28,506 nucleotides of DNA, from assembly GCA_002411085.1 (NCBI GenBank), contig DHQK01000096.1, positions 3,346-31,851 on the forward strand, written 5' to 3'. Below the pieces are notes generated by a model, which was given only the letters and a program-made list of their open reading frames with translations, ran no database searches and was not told the origin of the DNA. The translations under genes and the position numbers were made by a program. The DNA comes from Marinilabilia sp. UBA5340. GTDB lineage: Bacteria; Bacteroidota; Bacteroidia; Bacteroidales; Marinilabiliaceae. Shown here piece after piece: positions 7,236 through 14,780 of the stretch (its first letter is position 1; every line of letters starts with the position of its first letter).

Positions 7236-8195
7236 ATGGAAAAGGAAAACAAATCACAAAATATGATCGACAAATCTCCTTATGATTTGGTCGTAATTAC
7301 CGGCCCCACCGCCAGCGGGAAAACCCGACTGGCCGCTCTTCTGGCATACGCAACAAATGGAGAAATCATCAGCGCAGATAGTCGCCAGGTCTACAAAAAA
7401 ATGGACTTGGGAACCGGAAAAGATTATAAAGATTATATTGTCGAGGAAAATAAAATACCATCGTATCTAATTGACATTCGTGAGCCCGGATACAAATATA
7501 ATGTATACGAATACCAAAACGATTTCTTCAAAGTGTATGAGGAAATCATTCAAAAAAATAAATTCCCGATCCTGTGTGGTGGTACAGGACTCTACATTCA
7601 GGCAGTACTCGAACGTTACAAGATGGTACATGTTCCACCTGACCACCACTTGCGGGAACAGTTGAAAGACAAAACACTGCAAGAACTGTCAAACATTCTT
7701 TCTTCCTACAAGAAGCTACACAACACAACAGACACAGACACAGTAAAGCGAGCCATCCGCAGTATCGAAATTGAAAATTATTATCAAAACCATCCGGAAA
7801 TTGAAGTTGAACTTCCCAAAATAACCCCTTTAATCGTTGCTGTAGATATTGACCGGGAGCTGCGACGAGAGAAAATCACCAAAAGACTGAAAGAAAGACT
7901 TGAACAGGGAATGGTTCGGGAAGTAGAAGAACTTATAAAAAGTGGCACCACACCCGAAGACCTGATTTATTATGGATTGGAATACAAATATGTGACCCGT
8001 TACGTGACAGGTGAAATATCCTATGACGAGATGTTTGAAAGATTGAACATTGCCATTCACCAGTTTGCCAAACGACAGATGACCTGGTTTAGAGGAATGG
8101 AACGAAAAGGTCATAAAATCCACTGGGTCAATGCCAAAAAAAATATTCACGAGAACGTGAAGGAAATACTGGGCTTAATGCAGTGCTCATCATAA
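7236..8195 (+). CDS. miaA: tRNA dimethylallyltransferase MiaA
   Basis: 319 residues from the first ATG, 310 from the ATG at 7263. MiaA transfers a dimethylallyl group to A37 of tRNAs that read UNN codons. The P-loop ITGPTASGKT (21-30), SADSRQVYKKMDLGTGK with the catalytic Asp and Thr, CGGTGLYIQAV, and the C-terminal DLIYYGLEYKYVTRYV and QFAKRQMTWFRGM blocks are all present. The P-loop normally lies about 10-16 residues from the N-terminus, which with the promoter position favours 7263 (M10) as the main start; both are possible. No neighbouring gene is clearly co-transcribed. Confidence 0.96.
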   Translation: MEKENKSQNMIDKSPYDLVVITGPTASGKTRLAALLAYATNGEIISADSRQVYKKMDLGTGKDYKDYIVEENKIPSYLIDIREPGYKYNVYEYQNDFFKVYEEIIQKNKFPILCGGTGLYIQAVLERYKMVHVPPDHHLREQLKDKTLQELSNILSSYKKLHNTTDTDTVKRAIRSIEIENYYQNHPEIEVELPKITPLIVAVDIDRELRREKITKRLKERLEQGMVREVEELIKSGTTPEDLIYYGLEYKYVTRYVTGEISYDEMFERLNIAIHQFAKRQMTWFRGMERKGHKIHWVNAKKNIHENVKEILGLMQCSS

Positions 8196-8328
8196 ATGCA
8201 GAAACCTATATCAGAAAAAAACCAACTTTCATCAAACACAATCCGCTTTTTACCGTATAACCCCGTATAAGATTATACAAAAAAAGAAGCAGGGCCGTTT
8301 CCAAATAATCACAAACCAAAAACACCGC

Positions 8329-8370
8329 ATTTTGGGGATTAATACTATTTCCCAAAATAGAATCTTTTTT
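8329..8370 (+). terminator. Candidate terminator after miaA
   Basis: ATTTTGGG (8329-8336) pairs with CCCAAAAT (8351-8358); the flanking GA/TTT can extend the stem by a wobble pair. Seven bases on is a six-T run (8365-8370). The distance from stem to T-run is longer than usual, so this is a moderate call. It could instead be an operator ahead of the next gene at 8425. Confidence 0.45.
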
Positions 8371-8424
8371 GGTGAATCACAGGTGCCGGCACAGGGATTT
8401 TCATAAAACTAAGATCTAACCTTC

Positions 8425-9855
8425 ATGGATAGCATCAACGACTATATTAACAGAATCACACATCTGGCTAACAGAAACAAAGAGCTCAATGCCCAGCTCC
8501 AGAATCTGGTAGGCCGTTACTCCCAGATACAAAAACAAAACGACAAGTTCAATCAATTATTGACCCGCTTCAATGAGACAGGGGAAGCTCCTTCCAGAGA
8601 TCTGATTCTGCAAAAGCAAGGGAAAAAAGTAGAGCACCTTCGTACGGTTTCTCTCTTGTACATTTCAATAAGCGGATTTGAGAACCTTCCACTGCAAGAA
8701 GACCAATCAGGACTCATCGATATACTCGACGAAATATACATCTCCATAGATAAGGTGGCAGAAGAATTTAAAATTTCTAAAATCAAAAGCTTTGGTGACA
8801 ATATCATCTTTGCTGCCGGGTTGAACAACGAACAAAGAACAAATCCGATAAACATCACTTTGGCAGCCAACAAAATGAGGGCTGCCGTTCAACAAATATT
8901 TGACGAAAGCACGGAAGACCCTTTCTGGCGTGTAAAAATGGGCATTCACACGGGACCCGTTTTAGCCATTGATTCACAAAAACAGCATACACCTTACTCC
9001 ATCAGTGGAGATAATATAAACGTTGCCTGTCGGCTGGGTGAAGCTTGTCCTCCGGGAAAAATCAACATGTCAGAAATGACCTTCGAACTGGTAAAGGAAT
9101 TTTTCGACATCAGTCACCTGGGGTCTATGCCTGTAAAATACAAAGGAGCCCTCAACATGTTTCTGGTCAACGGGATGAAAGAAAATCTGCATACCCCTGA
9201 CAATGCCTTTGAGGCCAATAGTACTTTCGAAACACGTTATGGTGAGATCCAGTTCATGGACATTCAGGAGAAAATACTTGACCTGCTGGAAAAGAACCTG
9301 CCATCAAATCTTTACTACCACAATGTCAAGCATACTGTAGATGTCGTAACAGAGGTGGAACTCATTGGATGGGCAGAAGGGCTTAGCGAAGAAGAGATAC
9401 TACTTCTGAAAATTGCAGCATTGTTCCATGATGCCGGGCATATCGTAGATTACAAACATCATGAACACCAGGGGGCTCTACTGGCCAAACAGATACTACC
9501 CAAATACAATATCTCGCCCGCCAGAATTGATATTGTTTGCAGACTTATCATGGCCACCAAACTCCCTCCAAATCCGAGTGACAAAATGGAAGAAGTAATA
9601 TGCGACTCTGATTTGGATTACTTGGGACGAACTGATTTCATTCCAGTTTCGAACACCCTTTATCGGGAGCTCAAAGAACGTCAAATGGTAGGATCATGGC
9701 ACGAATGGAACGAAATGCAATTGAAGTTTATTAAAAATCATCAGTATTTCACCAAAACTGCCCAAAACCTTCGTGAAGTAAACAAGCAACAACAGACTGA
9801 AAGAATCAGGCAATTACTTAACAAACAAGAGGTAGATATTAACGCTGGCGGATAA
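8425..9855 (+). CDS. Class III nucleotide cyclase-like / HD phosphodiesterase-like fusion
   Basis: 476 residues, soluble. Residues 5-50 are a probable coiled coil. About 70-255 is a class III cyclase homology domain: LLYISISGF has Ser81 where the first metal-binding Asp is expected, KSFGDNII keeps the second Asp (125), and GDNINVACRL keeps the catalytic Asn199 and Arg203. About 275-450 is an HD domain with YHNVKH (298-303), LFHDAGH (334-340, His335/Asp336), HHEHQGA (345-351) and CDSDLDYLG (393-401), resembling the YHNxxH and HDxxH motifs of class I cyclic-nucleotide phosphodiesterases. The HD part looks active; the cyclase part probably binds a nucleotide or has weak activity. The likely role is making, breaking or sensing a cyclic nucleotide. 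It appears monocistronic, with 229 bp to miaA. Confidence 0.82.
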   Translation: MDSINDYINRITHLANRNKELNAQLQNLVGRYSQIQKQNDKFNQLLTRFNETGEAPSRDLILQKQGKKVEHLRTVSLLYISISGFENLPLQEDQSGLIDILDEIYISIDKVAEEFKISKIKSFGDNIIFAAGLNNEQRTNPINITLAANKMRAAVQQIFDESTEDPFWRVKMGIHTGPVLAIDSQKQHTPYSISGDNINVACRLGEACPPGKINMSEMTFELVKEFFDISHLGSMPVKYKGALNMFLVNGMKENLHTPDNAFEANSTFETRYGEIQFMDIQEKILDLLEKNLPSNLYYHNVKHTVDVVTEVELIGWAEGLSEEEILLLKIAALFHDAGHIVDYKHHEHQGALLAKQILPKYNISPARIDIVCRLIMATKLPPNPSDKMEEVICDSDLDYLGRTDFIPVSNTLYRELKERQMVGSWHEWNEMQLKFIKNHQYFTKTAQNLREVNKQQQTERIRQLLNKQEVDINAGG

Positions 9856-9909
9856 AAAACAGAACTGATACATTGAGTTTGCCTTCATCACCATTCCTAA
9901 AAATATCAT

Positions 9910-9917
9910 TACCTTTG
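9910..9917 (+). promoter_or_regulatory. -7 element ahead of the M49-like gene
   Basis: TACCTTTG fits TAnnTTTG exactly and lies 34 bp before the start codon at 9952. No -33 TTTG stands at the usual distance; one at 9878-9881 is 28 bp away, too far for a standard promoter. Confidence 0.4.
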
Positions 9918-9951
9918 AGGTCGCATTACATAATCCTCAAAAACTGCAACT

Positions 9952-11583
9952 ATGAAACGGTTATCCCGGGTTCTTATGATCCTGCTTTTGCTTCCGGCAT
10001 GCCAGAACAATAAATATGAAGCAGCCATTCCCAACATTGGAGAAAAAGTTGACGCTTACGAAACTTTTCAATTAACTAGCGATCTGAGTGTTTTATCTGT
10101 AAACCAGCAAAAGATGCTCCCCCTCCTCTTCGAAGTAGCCGATATTATGGATGAGCTCTTCTGGAAACAGGCATGGGGCAATAAAGAAAGTCTGCTGACA
10201 AATATTGAAAACCCGGATATTCGCAGATATGCCGAGATCAATTACGGTCCCTGGGATCGGCTGAACAACAATGAACCTTTCATAACAGGCATCGGGCCCA
10301 AACCACAGGGAGCTGAATTCTATCCTCATGACATGACACTGGAAGAATTTAAGCAACTCCCCAACCACGACAAAGCCAATCAGTATACCATCATCGAAAG
10401 AAATCAGGATGGAGCATTAACAGTGGTGCCTTATCATGTAAAGTGGTCGGAAGAACTGACCAAAGCAGCAGGACTATTGAAACAGGCCGCCGAATTGGCC
10501 GAGAGTGAAGGTTTCAAAAGGTACCTGAATGCCCGTGCAGAAGCCTTCCTGTCGGGAGACTACTACAAAAGCGACATGCGCTGGATGGACATGAAAGACA
10601 ATATCATTGATTTTGTTGCAGGCCCCATTGAAACGTATGAAGACCGGCCTTTAGGAAACAAAACCGCTTTTGAAGCCTACCTACTGATTAAAGACACCGC
10701 ATGGTCGGCACAACTGGCCAGATTTGCCATCCTCCTGCCCGCTCTGCAGGCCAATCTGCCGGTGGATGAAAAATACAAAACCGAAGTTCCCGGAAGTGAT
10801 TCTGATCTGGGGGTTTATGATGTTGTGTATTATGCCGGAGACTGTAATGCCGCGAGCAAAACCATCGCCATCAACCTACCTAACGATCCGGATGTACAGA
10901 TGAAAAAAGGCAGCCGTAAATTGCAACTAAAGAATAGTATGCAAGCGAAGTTCGAAAAAATCCTGGTTCCCATTAGCAACATTGTCATTCATGAATCCCA
11001 AAGGCAATATATCGATTTCGATGCATTCTTCGAAAACACGATGTTTCATGAAGTTGCGCATGGTCTCGGCATCAAGGAAACCATTAACAACAAAGGAACT
11101 GTCAGAGAAGCACTGAAGGAAACTGCTTCTTCTATTGAAGAAAGCAAAGCCGATATTCTCGGCCTCTACATTGTGACCCAACTTACCGAAAATGGGGAGC
11201 TTGAGAAAGAAAACCTGATGACCAACTATGTTACCTTTATGGCTGGCATCTTCCGATCCGTTCGATTTGGGGCTGCCAGTGCTCACGGGGAAGCCAACAT
11301 GATCCGGTTTAATTATTTCCTGGAAAAAGGAGCCTTTTCAAAAGATGAAACCACTGAAACCTATATTGTTGATTTCGAAAAAATGAAACAGGCCATGAAC
11401 GACTTATCCAATGAAATTTTGGTTTTGCAGGGAGAGGGAGATTACCGGAAAGCCAAAGAGATGATTGCTTCCCGCGGGATAATAGGATCAGATTTGCAAG
11501 CCGATCTGGATCGAATAAACCAGGCGGACATCCCTGTGGATATTGTTTTTGAACAAGGACCTGAAGTTCTTGGTTTAAAATGA
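9952..11583 (+). CDS. M49 (dipeptidyl-peptidase III)-like zinc peptidase lipoprotein
   Basis: 543 residues. The N-terminus MKRLSRVLMILLLLPAC is a lipoprotein signal with lipobox LPAC and modified Cys17; no Asp follows the Cys. The zinc motif is HEVAH (366-370), with IEESKAD (395-401) supplying the third ligand, a pattern of M49 proteins. Classical dipeptidyl peptidase III has an extra residue (HELLGH); the plain HExxH form, known from some bacterial M49 members, is seen here. At 543 residues it is shorter than typical bacterial DPP III (about 675). It is probably a periplasmic or surface peptidase releasing dipeptides. Some databases call such proteins 'Zn-dependent hydrolase'. It seems to stand alone, with about 96 bp upstream and 800 bp downstream free of genes. 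Confidence 0.78.
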   Translation: MKRLSRVLMILLLLPACQNNKYEAAIPNIGEKVDAYETFQLTSDLSVLSVNQQKMLPLLFEVADIMDELFWKQAWGNKESLLTNIENPDIRRYAEINYGPWDRLNNNEPFITGIGPKPQGAEFYPHDMTLEEFKQLPNHDKANQYTIIERNQDGALTVVPYHVKWSEELTKAAGLLKQAAELAESEGFKRYLNARAEAFLSGDYYKSDMRWMDMKDNIIDFVAGPIETYEDRPLGNKTAFEAYLLIKDTAWSAQLARFAILLPALQANLPVDEKYKTEVPGSDSDLGVYDVVYYAGDCNAASKTIAINLPNDPDVQMKKGSRKLQLKNSMQAKFEKILVPISNIVIHESQRQYIDFDAFFENTMFHEVAHGLGIKETINNKGTVREALKETASSIEESKADILGLYIVTQLTENGELEKENLMTNYVTFMAGIFRSVRFGAASAHGEANMIRFNYFLEKGAFSKDETTETYIVDFEKMKQAMNDLSNEILVLQGEGDYRKAKEMIASRGIIGSDLQADLDRINQADIPVDIVFEQGPEVLGLK

Positions 11584-11795
11584 AAAGGTAATTTAAACCA
11601 TTAATGTCTTTTTAGATATCAGACAATCCTTTATTATATTATAATTAGCAAAGTATAAAATCACAGAAGCTAATAAAAACAATCTTTAGCTTAGAAACTG
11701 TTTAAATTTCACACAGAGAATAAAATCACAACACTTATACTATTGTATTTCAATTACATAGCATTTCGCATGTTGTGAGCATACCAATTGACAAA

Positions 11796-11864
11796 CCACA
11801 GAGAGAAAACAGAATATTTTCCCTCTGTGACGCTCTGTGATACCTCCGTAAAACTCTGTGTAAC
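11796..11864. repeat. CTCTGTG / CACAGAG repeat copy
   Basis: CCACAGAGAGAAAACAG (11797 onward) faces CCTCTGTGACGCTCTGTGA (11822 onward), and the block ends AAACTCTGTGTAAC at 11851-11864. Bases 11821-11864 align with 1404-1446 over about 43 positions, with the same final ACTCTGTGTAAC. Confidence 0.6.
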
Positions 11865-11901
11865 AAAAAAGTATTAAACAAGGATTTATTTTTTTATATT
11901 A

Positions 11902-11928
11902 CAGCACAAGCCCAACGGGGCTTTGCTG
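11902..11928. repeat. Hairpin CAGCA(C)AAGCCC / GGGCTTTGCTG
   Basis: The left arm 11902-11913 (with one bulged C) pairs over 11 bp with 11918-11928, leaving the loop AACG. No T-run follows on either strand, so it is not a standard terminator. It may be a mobile repeat remnant or a structured RNA end. Confidence 0.5.
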
Positions 11929-11959
11929 AAAATGATTTCACTGAGATCTACAGAGAAAA

Positions 11960-12008
11960 CACAGAGGTACCCGGAGCCAAAAATCGCTTTGCGATTTTGT
12001 TCTCTGTG
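11960..12008. repeat. Nested hairpin in CACAGAG arms
   Basis: The outer arms CACAGAG (11960-11966) and CTCTGTG (12002-12008) enclose a perfect 8-bp hairpin, AAAATCGC (11980-11987) / GCGATTTT (11991-11998), with loop TTT. This is the clearest palindromic member of the CACAGAG repeat family in the window. Confidence 0.55.
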
Positions 12009-12337
12009 ACCTCTATGCCTTCTTCTTATCGGTGGATTCGCTTAATGTCGAAACTCATAGTTTTTATTCATCCGTATAAAATTAATCTTTCAAGGTCGGA
12101 TAGAACTCGCATGCAAGAACTTATACATATTCTTTTGAGGCAATCACTGCCATGCTCGTTTCATCAGAATATAATTAAACTGAGTTATTGGTCTGATAGC
12201 CTGCCCCGATCTATCGCAGGAACTCGTCCCGAAGTTTCGGAACTCGTTTCTTATAAAATAAGCCACTCAATTATTTCTCAGTGATAGAAAACTTTTTATC
12301 TTGGTTTTAAACAGTCACTTAATAATTTCAACCTACC

Positions 12338-12373
12338 AAAAAACCTGTTGACATTACTGTCGACAGGTTTTTT
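12338..12373 (+). terminator. Strong terminator-like hairpin directly ahead of the FabK-like gene
   Basis: AAAAAACCTGT (12338-12348) is the exact complement of ACAGGTTTTTT (12363-12373). The inner TGAC/GTCG pairs add four more (one a wobble), leaving the loop ATTACT. With A6 before and T6 after, it is a textbook intrinsic terminator readable on both strands. It ends only 16 bases before the start codon at 12390, so either it is an attenuator in that gene's leader or the gene has a promoter I cannot see. Confidence 0.75.
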
Positions 12374-12389
12374 GCAAATAAAAACAGCA

Positions 12390-13343
12390 ATGGATAAAAT
12401 ATTTCCCAACAAGGCAATTACCGATCTGTTCAACATTGAAATACCTGTAATTCAAGGAGGAATGGTTTGGTGCAGTGGATGGCGGCTCGCCTCTGCAGTT
12501 AGCAATAATGGAGGTCTTGGGCTTCTAGGCTCCGGCAGCATGTACCCAGAAGTACTGCGCGAACATATCCGGAAAATGAAACAAGCCACCAACAAACCCT
12601 GGGGTGTCAACATCCCACTGCTTTACCCAGACATTGATCAACTAATGAAAATCATTGTGGAAGAGGAGGTGAAAATTGTCTTCACATCGGCAGGAAGTCC
12701 GGCCAAATGGACACCCTTCCTCAAAGAACATGGTGTAACGGTAGCCCATGTCATTGCCAACTCCAGACTGGCCAGAAAATGTGAAGATGCAGGCGTGGAT
12801 GCCATCGTAGCTGAAGGATTTGAAGCAGGCGGCCATGAAGGGCGGGAAGAAACCACCACCATGAACCTGATTCCGCTGGTACGCGATGTTACTTCTCTGC
12901 CACTCATAGCCGCCGGTGGAATCGGAAGCGGCAGACAAATAATGGCAGCCATGGTTTTGGGAGCAGATGGAGTACAGATAGGCTCAGCTTTTGCACTATC
13001 TCAAGAATCTTCAGCCCATCAGGCATTTAAAGAAATGGCCGTCAACGCCAAAGAAGGAGATACAATGCTTACCTTAAAGCAACTGGCACCGGTTCGCCTG
13101 CTGAAAAACCATTTCTACAAACTGGTGGAAGAGGCCCAACTGAAAGGAGCCTCTCCGGAGGAGCTGAGAGAATTGCTGGGCCGCGGACGCGCAAAAAAAG
13201 GGATTTTTGAAGGAGACCTGGATGAAGGCGAATTGGAAATCGGACAAGTATCAGCAATGATAAAAGAGATTAAGCCTGTCAGTGAAATCATTGAATCCCT
13301 GGTAGCGGAATTCCAGGAAACAAAAAACAAAATTTGCAAATGA
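12390..13343 (+). CDS. FMN-dependent enoyl-ACP reductase II / nitronate monooxygenase family protein
   Basis: 317 residues from the ATG at 12390; the frame is open to 12348 but that earlier ATG lies inside the terminator stem. It is a TIM-barrel flavoprotein: IPVIQGGMVWCSGWRLASAVSNNGGLG near the start, then the catalytic block AEGFEAGGHEG (141-151) with His149, and the FMN-phosphate segment IAAGGIGSGRQ and GADGVQIGSAF. EAGGHxG is the pattern of FabK, which reduces enoyl-ACP in fatty acid synthesis; nitronate monooxygenases share the fold, so FabK activity is likely but not certain. The stop overlaps the next start as ATGA, coupling it to an M16 protease. Confidence 0.82.
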   Translation: MDKIFPNKAITDLFNIEIPVIQGGMVWCSGWRLASAVSNNGGLGLLGSGSMYPEVLREHIRKMKQATNKPWGVNIPLLYPDIDQLMKIIVEEEVKIVFTSAGSPAKWTPFLKEHGVTVAHVIANSRLARKCEDAGVDAIVAEGFEAGGHEGREETTTMNLIPLVRDVTSLPLIAAGGIGSGRQIMAAMVLGADGVQIGSAFALSQESSAHQAFKEMAVNAKEGDTMLTLKQLAPVRLLKNHFYKLVEEAQLKGASPEELRELLGRGRAKKGIFEGDLDEGELEIGQVSAMIKEIKPVSEIIESLVAEFQETKNKICK

Positions 13344-14587
13344 TAGAATATTACAAACATACACTTCCCAACGGATTACGTATCGTAGTGCACCCCGACA
13401 ATACTACACCAATGGTGGCAGTAAACCTGCTCTACGACGTGGGTGCGCGCGACGAAGACCCTGATAAAACAGGATTTGCTCACCTTTTTGAGCACCTCAT
13501 GTTTGGGGGTACCCGCAATATCCCTTCGTACGATGGTCCCGTTCAGAACGTGGGAGGAGAAAACAACGCATGGACAAGCAACGACTTCACTAATTACTAT
13601 GTCACCCTGCCGGCTGTCAATATCGAGACGGCATTCTGGCTCGAAGCAGACCGGATGAATGAACTAGATTTCTCGGAAAGAAGTCTGGAAGTGCAACGAA
13701 AAGTAGTAATTGAAGAATTCAAGCAACGTTATCTCAACCAACCTTATGGCGACATTCCATTATTGATTCGGGATCTGGCTTACAAAGTACATCCCTATCG
13801 CTGGCCTACCATCGGAAAAGAGATTTCCCACATTGAAAACGCTTCGCTGGAAGATGTCAAAGGCTTTTTTTACAAACACTATGCCCCAAACAACGCGGTA
13901 TTATCGGTGGCCGGGGATGTCGATCCGGAGAAAGTTTTTCAATTGGCAGAGAAATGGTTTGGCGCAATTCCCAGACGGAATGTTCCGGTAAGAAATCTTC
14001 CCCGGGAACCCAAACAACAGGAAGCAAGACACCTTACGGTCGAAAGGGATGTTCCCTCTCCTTTTCTGCAGATGGTATTTCATAACGGCAGCCGCACAGA
14101 TGCTGATTTTTATGCCAACGACCTGCTCTCCGACATCCTTAGCAACGGCCCCTCGGCGCGCATGTTTCAGTCCCTGATAAAGGAACAACGACTCTTTTCC
14201 GATGTCAACGCCTACATTGCAGGAGATCGGGATCCGGGACTTTTCACCATTACAGGCCGGTTAATGCCAGGGATCACCATGAAAGATGCTGAAGCTGCCA
14301 TCAAGAAGGAACTCCACCTCCTGACTACCGAAAAACCCACTGAATACGAACTTCAAAAAGTGAAGAATAAAATAGAATCCAATCTGATTTTTGGTGAAAT
14401 TCATTACCTCAACAAAGCCATGAATCTTGCTCAATTTGAATTACTGGGAGATGTTGAACAAATCAACAAAGAACCTGAACTTTACAGAAGCGTAAAATCT
14501 GACGACATTCGAAATGTGGCACGAAAAATATTTACAGAAGAAAACTGTTCCACATTGTATTATTTGCCCACGGAAAAAGGAAGGTAG
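13340..14587 (+). CDS. M16 zinc protease, catalytic subunit
   Basis: 415 residues from the ATG at 13340, which overlaps the FabK-like stop as ATGA; a TTG two codons earlier is less likely. The inverted zinc motif HLFEH (48-52) and the downstream VVIEEFKQR (122-130), holding the third ligand, make this the active member of an M16B pair. Further family blocks are LEADRMNELDF and APNNAVLSVAGDVDPEKV. No signal peptide is visible, so it is probably cytoplasmic. M16B enzymes usually work as heterodimers with a non-zinc partner, which is probably the gene at 14781. Substrate unknown; short peptides are typical. Confidence 0.92.
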   Translation: MIEYYKHTLPNGLRIVVHPDNTTPMVAVNLLYDVGARDEDPDKTGFAHLFEHLMFGGTRNIPSYDGPVQNVGGENNAWTSNDFTNYYVTLPAVNIETAFWLEADRMNELDFSERSLEVQRKVVIEEFKQRYLNQPYGDIPLLIRDLAYKVHPYRWPTIGKEISHIENASLEDVKGFFYKHYAPNNAVLSVAGDVDPEKVFQLAEKWFGAIPRRNVPVRNLPREPKQQEARHLTVERDVPSPFLQMVFHNGSRTDADFYANDLLSDILSNGPSARMFQSLIKEQRLFSDVNAYIAGDRDPGLFTITGRLMPGITMKDAEAAIKKELHLLTTEKPTEYELQKVKNKIESNLIFGEIHYLNKAMNLAQFELLGDVEQINKEPELYRSVKSDDIRNVARKIFTEENCSTLYYLPTEKGR

Positions 14588-14780
14588 CTGATAACTATTA
14601 ACTACTATCCAACAGTCTGCTAAAAACTTAGGCAAAGAATGAAATAATGCTGAATATTTGTTTCCCTATGAGCAGCAAACTAAAAGCTATTTTATTAAAC
14701 AATCCAACCTTCTTTGTAAGTTAAGTGGCAAAGGCAGCAAATGACCTTTTGCAGCGATTCAAAAACAAAAAACAGAATTA

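Larger units (their letters stand above)
11584..12389. other. Repeat- and hairpin-rich gap of 800 bp
   Basis: No credible gene; a 95-codon frame at 11997-12284 begins inside repeat text and has no protein-like pattern. The gap holds the CTCTGTG repeat (11796-11864), a bulged hairpin (11902-11928), a hairpin nested in CACAGAG/CTCTGTG arms (11960-12008), a short CCGAA-GT-TTCGG hairpin near 12233-12244, and a terminator-like stem at 12338-12373. An imperfect -7 element, TATCTTGG, is at 12297-12304. Confidence 0.5.

Noticed and set aside
11997..12284. 95-codon plus-strand frame in the gap before the FabK-like gene
   Set aside because: It starts within CTCTGTG repeat text, has unusual composition and no recognisable domain, and it lies in a stretch of hairpins and repeats.
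12348..12389. Earlier ATG for the FabK-like protein
   Set aside because: This ATG lies inside the terminator stem and would add residues not seen at the start of the family; MDKIFPNKAI at 12390 fits.
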